From Asticcacaulis sp. AND118 (GTDB taxonomy: Bacteria; Pseudomonadota; Alphaproteobacteria; Caulobacterales; Caulobacteraceae), in contig NZ_CP084911.1 of the NCBI RefSeq assembly GCF_020535245.1, positions 260,001-324,000 on the forward strand: 64,000 nucleotides of DNA. The letters are read 5' to 3'. The notes under the pieces were generated by a model. It did not search any database, was not told the origin of the DNA, and was given only the letters and a program-made list of their open reading frames with translations. Both the position numbers and the translations under genes were made by a program. Positions 43,613 to 50,128 of this stretch are shown one piece after another (positions within the stretch are counted from its first letter, which is position 1; every line of letters starts with the position of its first letter).

Positions 43613-44359
43613 ATGGATAGGGCAATCCGTCAGGCGCTTTGGCGATTTGTCAGGTGCGATACGACAACCACAGACTTTGAAGCCTGGGTCTATGCCTATG
43701 AGGCAACCTTGCTCACCGAATTGGGCGTCGATCTGCATCTGGCGCTACTCGAAATGAACTATGCCGATCGCAATCAGGTCGAGCGCATGCGCGAGCGCCT
43801 TGAAGGCCTACTGCGCCCTGCCCTCGCCTGCGAGTGTGAGGCGGTGGCGGATGAGGACGTCATTCCGATGGGAATGGAAAGGCGCGATGAGCGCTTTTTC
43901 GCCACGGTGGACGAAGCCGCAAGGCATGGCGGTAAAGCGTGGTGGCTTTGGCTGGGCAAGTGCAAGGCTTGCGGCGACCACTGGCTGATCGCTCAGGAAG
44001 AGCGAATATACGATGATTACTTTGTCGATCGCCTCAGTGACGAGGATGCGGCGCACATCCTTGCTGATAAACAATGGCCGGCAAAATATCTGACCTATGA
44101 AGACGTTCTGCGGACGGGCAGGGTGCGCAGCAAGCCCTGCCGGTTCGTCGATAGAATGGCAAACTCACTTGTCTGGACGGTGCAGGAACTCAGGCGCGAT
44201 CGCCCGGAGATAGACGAGAGGGAGATGGCTGATCTTCTGGGGATTGACGCGCTGCACGCCAAAGAATTACTCAAAAAATCAAACACGTTACGTGAGAGCT
44301 ATCTGGTAGCTATCATAAATAAATGGCTTGTTCGATTGAGTGAGAAGCTCAGGAATTAA
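43613..44359 (+). CDS. immunity-like protein with two Cys pairs, flanked by repeats
   Basis: The 248-residue protein starts after GGGGAAATGG. Its N-terminus (FEAWVYAYEATLLTELGVDLHLALLEMNY) resembles, from memory, that of small immunity proteins of polymorphic toxin systems. C73/C75 and C117/C120 (CKACGDHW) may form a split zinc site, and IAQEERIYDDYFVDRL follows. Residues 175-225 are helical and may hold a helix-turn-helix (EREMADLLGIDALHAKELL). No toxin gene is adjacent. Matching 39-bp repeats sit on both sides, the right one overlapping the last two bases of the stop codon, which suggests insertion or shuffling as a cassette. Confidence 0.75.
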   Translation: MDRAIRQALWRFVRCDTTTTDFEAWVYAYEATLLTELGVDLHLALLEMNYADRNQVERMRERLEGLLRPALACECEAVADEDVIPMGMERRDERFFATVDEAARHGGKAWWLWLGKCKACGDHWLIAQEERIYDDYFVDRLSDEDAAHILADKQWPAKYLTYEDVLRTGRVRSKPCRFVDRMANSLVWTVQELRRDRPEIDEREMADLLGIDALHAKELLKKSNTLRESYLVAIINKWLVRLSEKLRN

Positions 44360-44396
44360 GAGCCTCCGGCGGGCAGGGGCACGGCCCCTGCACCCG
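44358..44396 (+). repeat. 39-bp direct repeat, right copy
   Basis: This is the right partner of 43556-43594, with two mismatches and the same internal palindrome. It begins inside the stop codon of the 248-aa gene. Confidence 0.85.
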
Positions 44397-44442
44397 CAGC
44401 GACCTACCCCCTTCACCCGCAGCGACCTACCCCCTTCACCCG
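44392..44442 (+). repeat. 23-bp tandem repeat (2.2 copies)
   Basis: The unit ACCCGCAGCGACCTACCCC plus CTTC is repeated exactly at 44392-44414 and 44415-44437, with five bases of a third copy. It starts inside the right 39-bp repeat. Confidence 0.85.
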
Positions 44443-44534
44443 GTCTCGACAAGCTCGACCACCCTCTCCCCGTGGGGGCGAGGGAAGATTGCGAATCTAT
44501 CCCCGCCGCTCAAACCGTTCGTATCCTTGGGCGC

Positions 44535-45308
44535 ATGACCCATTCGGAGCGCACAGAGGAGCAATTGACGCCAGAACAACGGCGCAAGCGGTTGCGCGCC
44601 TTCGCTGATCGTATGCTGATCGCTCTGGGCGAGGTCGATGATCCCGAAAACGGTGACGATGTCGTCAAGGGCGTCCGGACGGCTTTGATGATCGAGCGTC
44701 TCTATGCCCGCTGCGATGCGTCGGAAGCCGGGGCACACAAACGTGCTGCCGCTTCTATTGAAGATCAGGTGACGCTGCAGAAAAAACTCAAATGGTCGGG
44801 ATATTATTTCGACAAAGTTCCGAACGTACCGTTTGTGACACTGAAGCCGGATATGCTGGCCGGGATGCAATGGCCGCGTCCGGAGCCTGACCCTATGGCG
44901 GAACTCAGGGGCGAACTCAAGGCCGAAATTCAGACGCTGAAAACACCGGCAAAGCCGCAGCCTCAGCCCGTGTCTGAACCGACCAAAGCGCCGGAAACGG
45001 TTATCGAGCCCAAGCCCGCCGCGCCTTCAAACAAGCCCCAAGACACCCTCCTGACGCCGCAGCAAGCGGCTCTGCGCGAGCGAGTGCTGAACACCAAAGC
45101 CATCGAGAAACCCAGGGACGTCGCGTGGTTCGATCACGATTACGGTCTGATTCGCGATGAGGATGTCGAAGTGCTCCACGGGGATCGCCTGCCCTGGATG
45201 TATGAGGCGGGTTGCTCGCGTGAGATGATTTTGAAAACGCTCAAAGCCTATATGCGCGAAGACCTCAATACTCTGTGGCCCGACATCTTCCCGCTGGATA
45301 CGACCTAA
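44535..45308 (+). CDS. hypothetical protein with Pro-rich linker (257 aa)
   Basis: ATG 44535 is chosen because the reading frame upstream crosses the tandem repeats and has no protein-like character. Residues 1-85 are helical and charged. Residues 125-170 are a Pro/Lys/Thr linker (KPQPQPVSEPTKAPETVIEPKP). The C-terminal 75 contain WFDHDYGLIRDEDVEVLHGDRLPWMYEAG and a final helix. This resembles small chromosomal proteins of unknown role in Caulobacterales. There is no signal peptide. Confidence 0.7.
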   Translation: MTHSERTEEQLTPEQRRKRLRAFADRMLIALGEVDDPENGDDVVKGVRTALMIERLYARCDASEAGAHKRAAASIEDQVTLQKKLKWSGYYFDKVPNVPFVTLKPDMLAGMQWPRPEPDPMAELRGELKAEIQTLKTPAKPQPQPVSEPTKAPETVIEPKPAAPSNKPQDTLLTPQQAALRERVLNTKAIEKPRDVAWFDHDYGLIRDEDVEVLHGDRLPWMYEAGCSREMILKTLKAYMREDLNTLWPDIFPLDTT

Positions 45309-45317
45309 GGGTTTAGC

Positions 45318-45464
45318 CCACGGAAAGCACAGAAAGCACGGAAAGGGCTATGGAACTGATCTTGCCCGAAGGGCCCTTCTCCATTGTGCGGCAGGCACAG
45401 TGACGGGCGCTGCGCGCCGAAAGAATGGCAAGTATTCTTTCCGTGCTTTCTGTGTTTTCCGTGG
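45318..45464. repeat. 28-bp inverted repeat bracketing about 90 bases, MITE-like
   Basis: CCACGGAAAGCACAGAAAGC and eight further bases at 45318-45345 are mirrored at 45437-45464 with one mismatch. On the minus strand it can be read as a peptide containing TTENTESTE, a signature I recall from repeat-derived false proteins in many bacteria. I treat it as a non-coding element. Confidence 0.6.
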
Positions 45465-45552
45465 TTAGCCTTCTTCCTCCCCACGCACTCAGTCGATGCC
45501 GTCGCACCCGTTTACGGGGTCCGGGGTCAACTGACCCCGGAATCTTCCGACT

Positions 45553-46224
45553 TTATCCCAATAAACTCGCGGCGATATTGATGCACAGCGCCAGAAGGGT
45601 CGTGTTGTAGAAAAACGCGAACACGGCGTGCCCCAGATTGAGCCGTCGCATGGCTTTCGACGCCACCGATACATCGGCGGTCTGCGCTGCTGTGCCGATG
45701 ATGAAGGCGAAATAGGCGAAGTCGAGATAGTCCGGCTCGCATTTTTCATCCGGAAATTTCAGCGGCGGTTCGGATTCGCGTTCCAACTCGATATAATAAG
45801 CATGGGCGTAGTGCAGGGCGAAGGTTGCGTGCACGAACACCCAGGTCGTGACGATGGTCGCCCCAACCAGCGCGATATCGAGCCCTTTAATGAGGCCGGT
45901 TTCATCGCGCGCGGCGATCAGTTCCGAGGCGATGGCGACGATGCAGACCGCAATCGCGGCCCCGGTCAGGCCCAGTATGCTCCACTTGCCGACGTCCTGC
46001 GTTTCGGCGCGCTGGCGCATGTCGGCGGTGTCGGCGCTCAGCATCAGCCGCGCCAGAACGCCGAGATAGAAGAGGGCGGCGACGTTCCACGCGATCAGCA
46101 CGCTTTGAGACAGGCGCAGTTCGGTCAATGCCCCCAACCCCGTGCCGACCGCACCCGCCAGCAGGGTGGCGCGGCTTAGCCACGGGCGCGAATGGAAAGT
46201 GCGGACAAGCGAAAGGGCGGCCAT
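45553..46224 (-). CDS. DUF1345 integral membrane protein
   Basis: The 223-residue protein has about five membrane helices. The segment FVHATFALHYAHAYYIELERE and the later FPDEKCEPDYLDFAYFAFIIGTAAQTADV form the conserved core of DUF1345. No function is known for the family. Start 46224 gives the first helix after a short basic N-terminus (MAALSLVRTFHSRPW); the frame upstream overlaps the SIS gene out of frame. Confidence 0.87.
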   Translation of the reverse strand: MAALSLVRTFHSRPWLSRATLLAGAVGTGLGALTELRLSQSVLIAWNVAALFYLGVLARLMLSADTADMRQRAETQDVGKWSILGLTGAAIAVCIVAIASELIAARDETGLIKGLDIALVGATIVTTWVFVHATFALHYAHAYYIELERESEPPLKFPDEKCEPDYLDFAYFAFIIGTAAQTADVSVASKAMRRLNLGHAVFAFFYNTTLLALCINIAASLLG

Positions 46225-46262
46225 GCGCACAGCATGACCGCCCTTTGCAGAATGTCCAGCAC

Positions 46263-47315
46263 TTAGACCGTTTTGGTTACCTTGTTCAGGTGCGGCGGCG
46301 TGTCCGGATTGAGCCCCCGCGCCAGCGACAGGCGGTTGGCGAGGCGGTAGAAGCTTTGCAGGCGCAGGATGGGCTCCAGCGCGGGTTCGGCTTCCAGCGC
46401 CGGCAGTATGTACGCGCCGGGCGTCGTGTCGGCCAGCCACACGGCGGCACCGCGATCGGCGAATTCGGCGGCCACGTCGCGCACCCCGTCGCCGGCGAGG
46501 TCCGAGGTGGCGAAGGCCAGCACCGGAAAGCCTGCGTTGACGATGGCCATGGGGCCGTGGCGGACTTCGGCGGCGGAGAAGGCCTCGGCGTGCAGGGCGC
46601 AGGTTTCCTTGAGCTTCAGCGCGGCCTCCTGAGCCACGCCGAAACCATAGCCGCGGCCGATGACGAAGAGGTTGGTGGCCGACGTCAGGGCGGGGAGGGC
46701 GGCGGACCAGTCGAGGTCGAAGGCCTGACGCATCCGGGCGGGGAGGGCGGCCACGGCGGCTTTCAGCGCTGCATCGTCGCTCCATTCGGCGGTCAGCGCC
46801 GCGAACCCGGCCAGCGCGGCCAGGCACGACTTGGTGGCGGCGACCGACAGTTCCGGTCCGGCGCACAGGGGCAGGACCTCGTCGGCCAGCGCGGCCAGTG
46901 GTGCGGTTTCGTCATTGACCAGGGCGATCACATAGGCCCCGGCGGCTTTGTAGGCCTCCACGGCGGTCAAAAGGTCGGGCGAGCGCCCCGACTGCGACAC
47001 GGCGATACACAGGGCTTCGGAGGCCACCACGGGGGCGGCGTAGACCGAGGCCACGGAAAGGGCCGCCGAGGTCACCGGCACGCCGGTCAGGGTCTCGATG
47101 ACGTACTTGCCGTAGGTGCAGGCGTGGTCGGATGAGCCGCGCGCGCAGGTGATGACGGCTTTGAGGGGCGCGGCCTTTAGACGTGCGGCGATGCGGCCCA
47201 GCGCGTCGGCATTGCGTTTGAGGAAGCGTTCGACGGCGTCGCCGCCTTCGGCCGCTTCGCGGAACATCAGGGTCGTGGTTTCACCCAGCGGCGGGACGAC
47301 GGAGGCGAGAGGCAT
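46263..47315 (-). CDS. double-SIS-domain aminosugar deaminase/isomerase
   Basis: The 350-residue protein lacks the glutaminase half of GlmS and has two SIS domains: TCARGSSDHACTYGKYVIE and AVSQSGRSPDLLTAVEAYK in the first, FVIGRGYGFGVAQEAALKLKETC and EVRHGPMAIVNAGFPV in the second. This is the layout of NagB-II/AgaS-type glucosamine-6-phosphate deaminases. It likely feeds GlcNAc-derived sugar into glycolysis, which fits the GH20 enzyme upstream in the window. It is 12 bases behind cutC and probably co-transcribed. Confidence 0.9.
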   Translation of the reverse strand: MPLASVVPPLGETTTLMFREAAEGGDAVERFLKRNADALGRIAARLKAAPLKAVITCARGSSDHACTYGKYVIETLTGVPVTSAALSVASVYAAPVVASEALCIAVSQSGRSPDLLTAVEAYKAAGAYVIALVNDETAPLAALADEVLPLCAGPELSVAATKSCLAALAGFAALTAEWSDDAALKAAVAALPARMRQAFDLDWSAALPALTSATNLFVIGRGYGFGVAQEAALKLKETCALHAEAFSAAEVRHGPMAIVNAGFPVLAFATSDLAGDGVRDVAAEFADRGAAVWLADTTPGAYILPALEAEPALEPILRLQSFYRLANRLSLARGLNPDTPPHLNKVTKTV

Positions 47316-47327
47316 GCGAAGGGTTCC

Positions 47328-48074
47328 TTATGACGAATGGGGGAGGGGCGCGGCCGGAGCGAAGGCGCGCAGGTGGTCTTTGAGGCAGCGGACGGTGTCC
47401 GCGTCGGTATCGCGCGCGCCGGGCGTCAGAAGACCGAGGGAGATTTCGGGCGCGGTAGCGCTGATTTCGCGGCTGGCCGAAGCGTGCAGCCAGTGTGCGC
47501 CGGTGATGCTCAAAATGCGATGGGCATTGGCGACGGAAATCCCGCCGCCGGGCATGATCTCGATACGGTCGCCGGCATGGGCGACCATCACAGCCAGACG
47601 CTCAAGTCCGGCTTCGGCCCGTCGTGCACCGCCGGAACTGAGGAGGGTATGAAATCCCAGTTCGACCGCCAGATCGACCGCGCGGTGCAGGGCCAGATCC
47701 AGTCCGGCAGCGTGGGCGCACAGGACGCGAAGGACGGTATCATCGAGCCGCCCGTCGGGGCGGCTGGCGCCGATGACGACGCCCGCCAGTCCGGCCTCAC
47801 GCACGGCGTCTATATCGTGGCGCATGACGTCCATCTCGTCCGCCGTATAGACAAAGCCGCCGCTCCGGGGGCGGATCATGGCACGCACCGGGCAGGGGGC
47901 CTGTGCCGCCAGGTGCATCAGGCCGGGGGAGGGGGTAAGACCCCCTTCGGGCAAGGCTGCACACAGTTCGATACGGTCCGCGCCACCCGCTATGGCAGCG
48001 CGCAGGCCTGCCGGCGTATCGAGACAGATCTCGAGCCGGACAGGGCTGGCGGGGGAGGGCGGCGTGGGTGTCAT
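47328..48074 (-). CDS. cutC: CutC-family protein
   Basis: This TIM-barrel protein has the CutC motifs LEICLDTPAGLRAAIAGGADRIELC, VRAMIRPRSGGFVYT and IEIMPGGGI. CutC was named for copper handling in E. coli, but its actual activity is unsettled and it often lies beside aminosugar genes, as here. Start 48074 is preferred over 48095 because the longer form would place the operator-like palindrome inside the gene. It heads the cutC-SIS operon. Confidence 0.88.
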   Translation of the reverse strand: MTPTPPSPASPVRLEICLDTPAGLRAAIAGGADRIELCAALPEGGLTPSPGLMHLAAQAPCPVRAMIRPRSGGFVYTADEMDVMRHDIDAVREAGLAGVVIGASRPDGRLDDTVLRVLCAHAAGLDLALHRAVDLAVELGFHTLLSSGGARRAEAGLERLAVMVAHAGDRIEIMPGGGISVANAHRILSITGAHWLHASASREISATAPEISLGLLTPGARDTDADTVRCLKDHLRAFAPAAPLPHSS

Positions 48075-48082
48075 GATTTGAG

Positions 48083-48103
48083 TACCAATGTGCATTATTG
48101 GTA
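48083..48103. promoter_or_regulatory. TACCAAT-N7-ATTGGTA operator candidate at cutC
   Basis: TACCAAT (48083-48089) and ATTGGTA (48097-48103) form a perfect inverted repeat just upstream of cutC. A further TACCAAT lies at 48213-48219. The half site is identical to that in the GH20 operator at 37990-38005. Confidence 0.55.
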
Positions 48104-48431
48104 TTATATGTTTGTGACTATCCTGACAAGCCTATTGGAAAAATATAGCGGTTTCGTCAGAATTTTCGCTGTTTTAACGCGCCGCGAGACTAAATGTGGG
48201 CAAAAAGGACATTACCAATATTGCCACTGGCTATGGATCGTGCCACCCTTCGGCTCAGACCGGTTTTTCCCTCATTTCCGGCGAACTCGGAGTGGTCTGC
48301 CCTTTGGCGGCCACTCTCTTTTTTGCATAGTGCCGTTCTTTCCGGCGCGTGTCAGGCGAAAACGTGTCCGCAAAGACACATGCGGTACGCAGCGAACGGC
48401 ATTAAGGCCGGGTTAAGCCATTCTTACCGGC
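48104..48431. other. intergenic region between cutC and the lipoprotein gene
   Basis: No convincing gene is seen. GAGTGG (48290-48295) and CCACTC (48311-48316), with an inner GCC/GGC pair and a T run at 48319-48324, form a possible plus-strand terminator with no upstream gene. This could end a short untranslated transcript from near the TACCAAT site at 48213. That is speculative. Confidence 0.35.
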
Positions 48432-48487
48432 GTTACATATTTCTGTCACACAAGCTTGGGCGTTCTGTCACATAGCCTGCCTATAAG
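48432..48487 (+). promoter_or_regulatory. PhoB-box-like array and -10 element before the lipoprotein gene
   Basis: Five 7-base units follow at exact 11-base steps: GTTACAT (48432), CTGTCAC (48443), GCTTGGG (48454), CTGTCAC (48465) and CCTGCCT (48476). Two are near-perfect Pho-box halves (consensus CTGTCAT) two steps apart. TATAAG at 48482-48487 begins ten bases after the second perfect unit, the usual distance of a -10 in PhoB promoters. The middle unit is poor, so binding needs testing. Confidence 0.6.
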
Positions 48488-48562
48488 GCCCTCCGATGGC
48501 ATAGGTGCGTTCAGAACGGAGACATCTCCGACGTGCCGCTGCGCTGGTCTGGAGAGATGCAA

Positions 48563-50053
48563 ATGAACAAATCCACGAAATTCCGCCTGGGTCTTCTGGG
48601 CTTCACCGCCGCCGTCGCGCTGGCGGGCTGCTTCGGTGCCGACAACGTGGCTTCGCCGGGTGAAGGCACGCTGGTCGGCGGCGGTTCGTCGTCCTCGTCT
48701 TCGAGCAGTTCTTCGTCGTCTTCGGGCGCGGCTGACTCCTGCCCGACCGGTCTGTCGAATGTCGGCGTGGTCGCCGGCCTGCGCAACTGCCAGCTCCCCG
48801 CGAAAATCACCGGCAACCTTGTCCTGAAGAATCTGCCGGGCGTCATCTACTCCATTTCCGGCCGCGTGGCCGTTGGCGATGATCTGGGCGCCGATCCGAC
48901 TGCGCCTCTGGCCGGCACTTCGGGTATCCTCACGGTTGAACCGGGCGTGCGCGTCTTCGGTTCGGGTGGCCTCGACTACCTCATCATCCAGCGTGGCTCG
49001 CAAATCTTCGCGGAAGGTACCGCGACCAACCCGGTGATCTTCACCTCGCGTCAGTCGATCGAAGGGACCACCTCGCTGGAATCCGACGGCCAATGGGGTG
49101 GCCTGGTGATCGCCGGCCGCGCCCCGACCAATATCTGCCCGACCGGCGTCACGCCGCCGAACGTGGGCTGTAATACGGGTCAGATCGAAGGCACCAACGC
49201 CTTCTACGGCGGTAACTCGGTAGCCGATAATTCGGGCACGCTGAAATATGTCCGCGTCATGCACTCGGGCTTTGAAGTCCTGCCGGGCAACGAACTGAAC
49301 GGCATCACCTTTGCCGGCGTCGGCAATGGCACCAAGGTGGAGTACGTTCAGGTCCACAACTCTTCGGACGACGGCATGGAAATGTTCGGCGGCACGGTCA
49401 ATCTCAAGAACATCGTGCTGACCGGCAACTCGGATGACAGCCTCGACACCGACACCGGCTATCGCGGCAATATCCAGTTCCTGATCGTCAAGCAAAGCCA
49501 GACCCGCGGCGATCGTCTGTTTGAAATGTCGTGTGCTGGCAACGCGGCCTACTGCTCGCATCCGGTCATCTCCAACGCCACCCTGATCCGCCGTTCGTCG
49601 GTGGCGTCGAACGGTCTGGAAATCAATTCGGGCACCGACCTGACCCTGGTCAATTCGGTCATCGTCAACACCTCGTCGACCTCGACCTTCGGCATCCGCA
49701 TCACCGGTGCGACCACCGAAACCGCTGCCCCGACCTTCCACTCGGTCTATATGGGCGGCTTCGCTACGGCCTTCGCCACGACCAACAACACGGCGGCCCT
49801 GTTCAACGGCGGCACCAACAACACGTCGGCCGGCACGATCACCCTGGCCGACTTCGTCAACGGCGCTAACGAAGCGGCTGTCCCGGTTCGCGCCGTATCG
49901 ACGCTGAACTCGACCACAAACGCCACTTCGGTCAACGGTGTGGCCAACGGCAACTTCTTCACGACGGTCGACTATATCGGCGCCGTGAAGAATTCGAGCG
50001 ACACCTGGTACGCGGGCTGGACCTGCGGCCTGACTGCCGGCTCGACCTGCTGA
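48563..50053 (+). CDS. surface or periplasmic lipoprotein with poly-Ser linker and repeat-rich beta domain
   Basis: A lipoprotein signal ends in LAGC (Cys 23), then a Gly-rich stretch, 13 serines in a row (about 41-53) and a roughly 430-residue domain of short Gly/Asn/Thr-rich strands like a right-handed beta-helix. Motifs include DDGMEMFGGTVNLKN and GNSDDSLDTDTGYRG, which I recall in outer-surface proteins of Bacteroidetes and in Caulobacterales. Start 48563 follows GGAGAG; ATG 48533 would hide the signal peptide behind a basic tail. A hairpin and then a TBDR gene follow, so it is probably a capture partner of that receptor. The ligand is unknown. Confidence 0.82.
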   Translation: MNKSTKFRLGLLGFTAAVALAGCFGADNVASPGEGTLVGGGSSSSSSSSSSSSSGAADSCPTGLSNVGVVAGLRNCQLPAKITGNLVLKNLPGVIYSISGRVAVGDDLGADPTAPLAGTSGILTVEPGVRVFGSGGLDYLIIQRGSQIFAEGTATNPVIFTSRQSIEGTTSLESDGQWGGLVIAGRAPTNICPTGVTPPNVGCNTGQIEGTNAFYGGNSVADNSGTLKYVRVMHSGFEVLPGNELNGITFAGVGNGTKVEYVQVHNSSDDGMEMFGGTVNLKNIVLTGNSDDSLDTDTGYRGNIQFLIVKQSQTRGDRLFEMSCAGNAAYCSHPVISNATLIRRSSVASNGLEINSGTDLTLVNSVIVNTSSTSTFGIRITGATTETAAPTFHSVYMGGFATAFATTNNTAALFNGGTNNTSAGTITLADFVNGANEAAVPVRAVSTLNSTTNATSVNGVANGNFFTTVDYIGAVKNSSDTWYAGWTCGLTAGSTC

Positions 50054-50060
50054 TAAACGC

Positions 50061-50094
50061 ACGGGCGGTTCGGGGTTACCCCCGCACCGCCCGT
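50061..50094 (+). terminator. hairpin between lipoprotein and TBDR genes, possible attenuator
   Basis: ACGGGCGGT (50061-50069) pairs with ACCGCCCGT (50086-50094), with an inner CGGGG/CCCCG stem. Only a weak pyrimidine run follows, so it may terminate partly or protect the lipoprotein mRNA, giving more lipoprotein than receptor. Confidence 0.5.
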
Positions 50095-50128
50095 AATCCC
50101 TTCTTCGTATCAGCAAAGGCTAAACGCT

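Noticed and set aside
45313-45507. 64-codon frame containing TTENTESTE
   Set aside because: It lies wholly in an inverted repeat and matches the kind of false peptide derived from dispersed repeats.
48194-48475. 93-codon plus-strand frame before the lipoprotein gene
   Set aside because: It lacks a ribosome site, has no protein-like pattern, and covers the possible terminator and the Pho box.
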